36,186 nucleotides of DNA, taken from contig JAHDPO010000061.1 in the NCBI GenBank assembly GCA_018434325.1, positions 1-36,186 on the forward strand, written 5' to 3'. Origin of the DNA: Clostridia bacterium. Lineage in GTDB: Bacteria; Bacillota; Peptococcia; DRI-13; UBA5745. Numbering within the stretch: position 1 is the stretch's first letter; each line of letters starts with the position of its first letter. The notes below the pieces were generated by a model. That model did not search any database, was not told the origin of the DNA, and saw only the letters and a program-made list of their open reading frames with translations. The translations under genes and the position numbers were made by a program. This document shows positions 31,558-36,186 of the stretch, one piece after another.

Positions 31558-32411
31558 ATGATGTTTTATTGGCATTAGATAAGCTGGACTACTCCTATGA
31601 GGATGGCTCTTTTGCTCTTAAAGGCCTTTCTCTGGCGATCCGCAAAGGCCAGCGTATTGCCGTTTTGGGCAACAACGGCGCCGGCAAATCTACTTTTTTT
31701 CTTTTATGCAACGGCATTTTAAAGCCAGACAAGGGCGCCATGTCTTATGGCGGAAAAACCATAGATCCCCGCAAAAAACAGGACCTCATGGGGCTGCGGC
31801 AGCTGGTGGGCATTATTTTTCAGGATGCCGACCACCAAATTATCGGCTCCACTGTGGAAAGCGAAGTATCTTTCGGGCCCATGAATTTAAAGCTGCCCCG
31901 GGAAGAAGTGGCCCGGCGGGTGGATCAAGCCTTGCAGGCCATGGGATTGACGGAGCATCGCCACAGACCGCCTCATTATCTTAGCGGCGGCGAAAAAAAA
32001 CGAGTGACCATTGCCGACATTCTGGCCATGGAGCCGGAGATTCTTTTGTTTGACGAGCCTACGGCTTTTCTGGACCCTGCCGGCGTCCGCACCCTGGAAG
32101 GCCTGTTGTCCGAGCTGCATCAGCAGGAAAGGGCCCTTTTAGTCTCCACCCATGATATCGACTTTGCCTGGCGCTGGGCCCAGCGTATCCTGGTTTTTCA
32201 TGACGGGCAATTACTGGCCGACAGTACGCCCGAACAAATATTCGCCGACGGCCCTTTACTGGAGCAGGCCGGGCTGCGCCGGCCCTACCTCTACGATTTT
32301 ACGCTGTCACTGCAAGCCCATTTCGGCTGGCCGCCGGATGTCTGGCCCAGGACGACGACAGAAATCGAAGCTTACTTCAAAGCAAATTCAGCCAATGCAT
32401 CCAGCCGCTAA
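31554..32411 (+). CDS. cbiO: Cobalt ECF transporter ATP-binding subunit CbiO
   Basis: A 285-residue ABC ATPase: Walker A GNNGAGKST (39-47), Q-loop IIFQDADHQI, signature LSGGEKKR, Walker B ILLFDEPTAFLDP and the switch His in VSTHDIDF. The FQDADHQI Q-loop is typical of ECF/CbiO ATPases. It powers CbiMNQ. The last 35 bp overlap, tail to tail, with the beta-lactamase-like gene on the other strand; no terminator is visible for either gene there. Confidence 0.95.
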   Translation: MNDVLLALDKLDYSYEDGSFALKGLSLAIRKGQRIAVLGNNGAGKSTFFLLCNGILKPDKGAMSYGGKTIDPRKKQDLMGLRQLVGIIFQDADHQIIGSTVESEVSFGPMNLKLPREEVARRVDQALQAMGLTEHRHRPPHYLSGGEKKRVTIADILAMEPEILLFDEPTAFLDPAGVRTLEGLLSELHQQERALLVSTHDIDFAWRWAQRILVFHDGQLLADSTPEQIFADGPLLEQAGLRRPYLYDFTLSLQAHFGWPPDVWPRTTTEIEAYFKANSANASSR

Positions 32412-34239
32412 ACAGAAGACCGGTTAGTCCCCAGGCGATCAGCAGCATTTTCAGCAGCTTTTGTCTGGTTTTTTTATTGATGGCGTAAACAAGACCGATG
32501 ACGGCGGCGGCCAGGATCAGCCTCGCCCCCAGCTTCAGCCATCGACCATAAGAAAGCAGCGAAAAGGATAAGACGCCCTTGTATATCAATAATGCCAAAG
32601 CAGCGAAAGCGGCAAGCTGCAAAATACAGCATGAGGCAATAATAAAGCAGCGTTTAAATGAACCGGGACGTCGGCAGGCGCTTCGGCCTGCGCTCCGGTC
32701 GGCGCTCCGGTCGGCGCTCCAGCCTGCCCCCCTGCGCCTGTTAAACAGCAAGACGAATTGCCGCCGCAGGCAAGCAAGAGTGAGACCGGCAAATAAAAGC
32801 GGCAGAATCCCTTGCCAATACGGCTGCTGCCAAGAGGGGGCTTTGGCAAAGGTGATGGCTGATTCTGTGGCCAGTATGATTTTGCCCTCCTTATTTAAAA
32901 ACTTTATTACGCCTAAGGGGGATTCGTACAGATCCCGGCCAATCAGCCTGAGGCTTTCTCCTTTGATGGCAAAACCTTTGTCAATAGAGCCCGTAATGGT
33001 CAGGTCCTTGCCCGGTATAAGGTAGCGCAGAATTTTTTCCACCGTCTGAAAACTGGAGCAGTGATTTACATAATAACCGCTGACGTCCATCGTGGCTTCG
33101 CCGCTATCCCCTGCCGCAGCAGCCGCCCCGGCCGCCCCGGCCGCCTCCGCCGGCGGCCCGTACAGTAGCGCCGTGGCTTTGGCCATCATGGCATTGATCT
33201 CCTGCTCCGGCAAGTAAGTATTGCAAGAGAAAAAAACGCCGGTCTGCTTTTCCGGGTACAAAGCGATGCGGCTGTAGAAGTGAAGGGTCTCCCCCTTTTT
33301 ATCATAATAAAGCTGGCCGTTGGTGATTTTTCTGTTCCAGGTATAGCCCATTCCCGCCAGCTCCTCCGCCATGGTAAACTGTCGGTCAAAAAGCTGTGCT
33401 TTCAATTGCGGCGATAATACGCGGCTATCCTGCCGGTCAAGCAGCCAGCTCATATAATTTGCCATATCGGCGGCGGTGGATATGGCGGAACCCTCCGGAT
33501 AGAGGTTTATGTAGGGCTCAAGGGTTTCCTGGCCATTTGGCAGATAAGGCTTGGAGACATAGACAATATCCTGCATATATTCAAAGGTGGTGCGCTGCAT
33601 AGCCAAAGGCAAAAAAATCTTTTCCAGGCAAAAAGCGGCAAAGTCCTGCCCGCTGACCTCTTCCACCACGTAGGCTGCCAGGGCAATCCCGTAATTGGAA
33701 TAAGAAACGGCCTCTCCCGGCTTTAGAATCTGAGCCGGCCGATATTTGACTACGGTTTCTTCAAGAGGCTCTGTTTGACTGACCGCATAAACGGCTATAC
33801 CCGTCACCACATCTTCAAAACCGGCCGTGTGGGTAAGCAGCTGTCTCATGGTCACCGGATAATCCAAAGCCGGGAAAGCCCGGCGGACATAATGAGCAAT
33901 ATCCTCATCCATATCCAGCCTGCCTTCCTGTTTCAGTATTTGCGCTGCCACCGCCACGAAAGTCTTGGATATTGAGCCGATACGAAAAGCTGTTTTTTCG
34001 CCGTCGGCAGCTATTCCCTGGTATTGATCGGCAAAGCCAAGGCCGCGGCACAGCAGCACTTCCCCTTCCTGAACGACGGCCAATACGGCGCCTTTTGCTT
34101 TACCCTCTCCTACCAAAGCCTCAGCGGCTGCCGTTAACTCCCCTGCTAAACTCTCCGAAGCGCCTTGCGCAGCGGTAGAGCCGGCCCCTATTGAAATGAG
34201 CAGCAATACAGATACCAGCAATTTCATTAATTTCGTCAT
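32377..34239 (-). CDS. Membrane-anchored serine beta-lactamase-like (class C / PBP-type) protein
   Basis: A 620-residue protein with a signal peptide (about 1-25), then a beta-lactamase-family domain to about residue 350: catalytic SxxK Ser89-Ile-Ser-Lys92, the LLTHTAGF block and YxN Tyr180-Ser-Asn182. These proteins are often peptidases, esterases or D-amino-acid-processing enzymes rather than true beta-lactamases. After an Ala/Gly-rich stretch (about 365-375), a beta-strand domain leads to four C-terminal membrane helices (about 480-500, 530-555, 570-590, 600-618). The loop between the first two contains a short tandem repeat (ADRSADRSAGRSA). The ATG follows GGAGG at ten bases. It is divergent from the two-component genes at 34423. 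Confidence 0.88.
   Translation of the reverse strand: MTKLMKLLVSVLLLISIGAGSTAAQGASESLAGELTAAAEALVGEGKAKGAVLAVVQEGEVLLCRGLGFADQYQGIAADGEKTAFRIGSISKTFVAVAAQILKQEGRLDMDEDIAHYVRRAFPALDYPVTMRQLLTHTAGFEDVVTGIAVYAVSQTEPLEETVVKYRPAQILKPGEAVSYSNYGIALAAYVVEEVSGQDFAAFCLEKIFLPLAMQRTTFEYMQDIVYVSKPYLPNGQETLEPYINLYPEGSAISTAADMANYMSWLLDRQDSRVLSPQLKAQLFDRQFTMAEELAGMGYTWNRKITNGQLYYDKKGETLHFYSRIALYPEKQTGVFFSCNTYLPEQEINAMMAKATALLYGPPAEAAGAAGAAAAAGDSGEATMDVSGYYVNHCSSFQTVEKILRYLIPGKDLTITGSIDKGFAIKGESLRLIGRDLYESPLGVIKFLNKEGKIILATESAITFAKAPSWQQPYWQGILPLLFAGLTLACLRRQFVLLFNRRRGAGWSADRSADRSAGRSACRRPGSFKRCFIIASCCILQLAAFAALALLIYKGVLSFSLLSYGRWLKLGARLILAAAVIGLVYAINKKTRQKLLKMLLIAWGLTGLLFSGWMHWLNLL
32677..32724. repeat. Four tandem 12-bp units within the beta-lactamase-like gene
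   Basis: Units related to GGCGCTCCGGTC run from 32677 to 32724; the second and third are nearly identical. On the minus strand each encodes four residues of the Ser-Ala-Asp-Arg type, so length changes keep the frame. It lies in the loop between two membrane helices. Confidence 0.85.
33122..33148. repeat. Three 9-bp units encoding an Ala/Gly linker
   Basis: GCCGCCCCG occurs twice and GCCGCCTCC once, coding on the minus strand for an Ala-Ala-Gly type linker between the catalytic domain and the C-terminal part of the beta-lactamase-like protein. Confidence 0.8.
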
Positions 34240-34422
34240 AGGCCATCACCCTCCAGTTTTTCTAAAGCCATTGTATGGCCTTAGCCTGAAAGGGGGCTGT
34301 TTTTTAGTTTAAATTTACCTTAAATCGCCGGCCGGCGGATTTATTAACGGCCCATTATTTGCTATTCTATAATTAAACCTGCTCATGAAAAGCGGCTATC
34401 CGCAGCTAAGGAGGGAAGGCTT
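34240..34422. promoter_or_regulatory. Divergent control region with OmpR-type direct repeat and dyad
   Basis: TTTAAAT at 34308-34314 and CTTAAAT at 34319-34325 are direct repeats with an 11-bp period, the usual layout for OmpR/PhoB-type response regulators such as the one encoded next door. TATAAT at 34368-34373 with TTAACG at 34344-34349 (18-bp spacer) is a plausible promoter for the regulator. A dyad AAAGCCAT/ATGGCCTT at 34264-34282 lies near the beta-lactamase-like start. Confidence 0.45.
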
Positions 34423-35124
34423 TTGAATATCCTGATTGCAGAAGATGAAAAAGATATCCGTAATTTACTGGCCATCAGCCTGGAGGAAAAGGGCTATACT
34501 GTTTTTCCGGCCAAAAACGGCGCGGCCGCCTGGGAAATCATTAAAACCCAAGAAATCCATCTGGCTATCCTGGACGTCATGATGCCGGAGCTGGACGGGT
34601 TTAATCTTTTACGAAGAATCCGGGAGGTCAGCACCCTGCCGGTGATCTTCCTGACAGCAAGGACCGAGGATATGGATAAAGTCTTAGGCTTGGGCCTGGG
34701 GGCCGATGATTATCTGGCCAAGCCCTTTTCCATGAACGAGCTGGCAGCCCGGGTGGCCGCCCAGCTGCGCCGTAATCATGAATATCTCAATCCCAAAGAG
34801 CCGGAGACCTTAAGCCTGCAATACGGCGAGCTTTACATCGACAAAAAAGCCTGCTGCGCCTACCTAAGCGGCCGGCTGCTGGAGCTTAATCCCAAAGAAT
34901 ATAAGCTGCTGGTATTTCTCATGGAAAATCCCGAGAGGGTTTTTACGAAAAAGCAGCTTTACAACGCCGTATGGGGTGATGATTATTTCTACGACGACAA
35001 TACCATCATGGTACACATCAGCCACCTGCGCAACAAAATAGAAGGCGATACCCAAAGCCCCGAATACATCAAAACCATACGGGGCCTGGGCTATAAGCTG
35101 CACAAGATCGGCGGCAGCCGATGA
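34423..35124 (+). CDS. OmpR/PhoB-family response regulator
   Basis: A 233-residue two-domain regulator. The TTG start follows AAGGAGGG. Receiver domain (1-115): the acidic pair Glu7/Asp8, phospho-acceptor Asp51 (AILDVMMPELDG), Thr78 and Lys100 (LAKPFS). The C-terminal winged helix (about 130-228) has the OmpR-type LNPKEYKLLVFLMENP, TKKQLYNAVWG, VHISHLRNKIE and IRGLGYKL blocks. It overlaps the kinase gene as ATGA, so the pair is coexpressed. The neighbouring divergent beta-lactamase-like gene and the direct repeat between them suggest local regulation of the envelope enzyme. Confidence 0.95.
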   Translation: MNILIAEDEKDIRNLLAISLEEKGYTVFPAKNGAAAWEIIKTQEIHLAILDVMMPELDGFNLLRRIREVSTLPVIFLTARTEDMDKVLGLGLGADDYLAKPFSMNELAARVAAQLRRNHEYLNPKEPETLSLQYGELYIDKKACCAYLSGRLLELNPKEYKLLVFLMENPERVFTKKQLYNAVWGDDYFYDDNTIMVHISHLRNKIEGDTQSPEYIKTIRGLGYKLHKIGGSR

Positions 35125-36186
35125 AGAGCAAAATCTTTCGCCAGTTTTTGGCCAATTATCTGGCGATACTTTTACTGTCCCTGCTGGCGGCGGTTCTGGC
35201 TTTTTTGTTGCTCTCCCTGGCCGACGGCGCCCTGTCCAAGACACTGATGAAAAGCGTCTACACCGCCGGCGCTTTAATGCGGGACGATTACAGGGATATC
35301 GATACCGCCGGCGTCGTCGATAATGGCGGCGGCGTGCAGGTCATCGACGGCAGCCATCGGGTAATCTATTCCCAAGGCCTGGACATCGTCGGCAAAAGCC
35401 GGCTTTCAACGGCGGAATTCACGGATTTCCTGACCCAAAGCAAAGCCAAAGGCCTGCCTTATCACATCGACGTGCTTTATAACGACAGGTCGGATTTTTG
35501 GCTGGTGGTTACCTTTCCCACCTCTATCCGCCTGGATTTCTCCCTGGTATACAACCGGGCGGCGGCTTCAAAGGATATGGGCAGCGTGGCCGGAATCTTC
35601 GGCGCTGTCGGGCTTTTTTACTTTCTTCTGCTGGCCGTGTTCGCCTTGATTTTTTCCCGGCTTACCTCCTCAGGCATCACCGGGCCGCTGCAGAAGCTTT
35701 GCGAAGGAACGAAACGCTTGCGGGAAGGCGATTATTCCGCCCGGGTCAATTTGCAGCTAAAAAACGAGTTCAAAGAGCTGCAGGATACCTTTAATGAAAT
35801 GGCGGAAAAAATCGAAAAGGAAACGGCATTAAGGGAAGAGGCGGAAGCGGACCGCAAGCGGATGATCCTGGACATTTCTCACGATTTAAAAAATCCCCTG
35901 GCCAGTATCGCCGGCTATAGCGAGCTTTGCCTGCGAAAGGCGGCGGAATGGCCGTCGGTGCAGGAGCAGGCGCCGATGCCGGTGCAGGAGCAGATGCAGG
36001 CGCAGGTGCCAGTGCAGGCGCAGGCGCAGGTGCCGGTGCAGGCGCAGGCGCAGGAGCCGATGCAGGAGCAGGCGCAGGAGCCGATGCTGGCGCAGGAGCC
36101 GATGCTGGCGCAGGAGCCGGTGCAGGCGCTGGCGCAGGTGCCGGCGCAGGCGCAGGTGCAGGTGCCGGTGCAGGTGCAGGTGCCGG
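35121..36186 (+). CDS. Sensor histidine kinase, partial, with in-frame repeat array after the H-box
   Basis: The open frame begins at ATG 35121 (overlapping the regulator stop) and runs past the window end; 355 codons are visible. Two membrane helices (about 10-33 and 155-178) flank an extracytoplasmic sensor (about 35-150). A HAMP domain (about 180-232) and short coiled coil lead to the H-box ILDISHDLKNPLASIAGYSEL with His254. Normally the second DHp helix and the ATPase domain would follow. Instead, from about residue 280 the protein reads only Gln, Val, Ala, Pro, Glu, Met and Leu in a repeated pattern to the end of the window. Whether catalytic domains follow is not visible. It probably phosphorylates the regulator encoded upstream. 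Confidence 0.88.
   Translation, partial: MKSKIFRQFLANYLAILLLSLLAAVLAFLLLSLADGALSKTLMKSVYTAGALMRDDYRDIDTAGVVDNGGGVQVIDGSHRVIYSQGLDIVGKSRLSTAEFTDFLTQSKAKGLPYHIDVLYNDRSDFWLVVTFPTSIRLDFSLVYNRAAASKDMGSVAGIFGAVGLFYFLLLAVFALIFSRLTSSGITGPLQKLCEGTKRLREGDYSARVNLQLKNEFKELQDTFNEMAEKIEKETALREEAEADRKRMILDISHDLKNPLASIAGYSELCLRKAAEWPSVQEQAPMPVQEQMQAQVPVQAQAQVPVQAQAQEPMQEQAQEPMLAQEPMLAQEPVQALAQVPAQAQVQVPVQVQVP
35958..36186 (+). repeat. Hexanucleotide-type coding repeat array (GTGCAGGCGCAG-like), runs off the window
   Basis: At least 229 bp made of degenerate units such as GTGCAG, GCGCAG, GTGCCG, GAGCCG and GAGCAG. In the kinase frame nearly every codon ends in G and encodes V/A/P/Q/E/M/L in alternation with Q or P. 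Higher-order repeats occur, for example ATGCTGGCGCAGGAGCCG twice near 36080-36120. All unit sizes are multiples of three, so length change keeps the frame. Confidence 0.93.

Overview
The window looks like chromosomal DNA of an anaerobic member of the Bacillota (Clostridia or Negativicutes). Evidence: strong AGGAGG ribosome-binding sites, GTG and TTG starts, consensus sigma-A promoters, SLH and LysM surface proteins, lipoprotein binding proteins, a cobalamin riboswitch on cbiMNQO, a CymR-like Rrf2 regulator and a sigma-54 regulon of iron-sulfur flavoenzymes. I cannot place it more finely. No rRNA, tRNA, CRISPR array or transposase gene was recognised.

Layout. 1-7100 (+): three cell-envelope genes: a secreted protein with a stalk-type C-terminus, a LemA-like membrane protein, and a 1306-residue surface protein with SLH repeats and LysM. 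7536-11424 (-): a four-gene operon for a class I methyltransferase and a FecCD/BtuCD-type metal-chelate importer, with a sigma-A promoter and a perfect palindrome just downstream of it. 11537-13297 (-): a sigma-54-dependent activator, divergent from its likely target operon. 13606-20150 (+): a clear -24/-12 promoter, a DctM-like permease, a multi-subunit flavin/iron-sulfur dehydrogenase (DAO-like, BFD-like, 2Fe-2S, HcnB-like and 4Fe-4S proteins), an Asp/Glu-racemase-family protein and DapB. This reads as an inducible amino- or imino-acid oxidation system whose substrate is not known.

20193-20939: a roughly 750-bp non-coding element bounded by 19-bp inverted repeats and full of small internal repeats. 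20996-23570 (-): a threonine/serine-dehydratase-like enzyme and metY. The metY leader carries a perfect sigma-A promoter, a dyad operator and a 24-codon upstream ORF with tandem Cys codons overlapping a hairpin. 23616-29025 (-): a TRAP transporter (DctP, DctQ, DctM) with an M29/NicX-like metalloenzyme, preceded by a GntR-type regulator and a CymR-like Rrf2 regulator.

29176-32411 (+): sigma-A promoter, cobalamin riboswitch with terminator, and cbiMNQO (cobalt ECF importer). 32377-34239 (-): a membrane-anchored serine beta-lactamase-like protein, overlapping the cbiO end. 34423-36186 (+): an OmpR-type response regulator and a sensor histidine kinase. The kinase reading frame enters a long Gln/Val/Ala/Pro hexanucleotide-type repeat directly after its phospho-acceptor helix, and the window ends inside that repeat.

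The most unusual items are the repeat array inside the kinase DHp region, the metY Cys-codon leader, the sigma-54 iron-sulfur oxidoreductase operon with racemase and DapB, and the inverted-repeat-bounded element.
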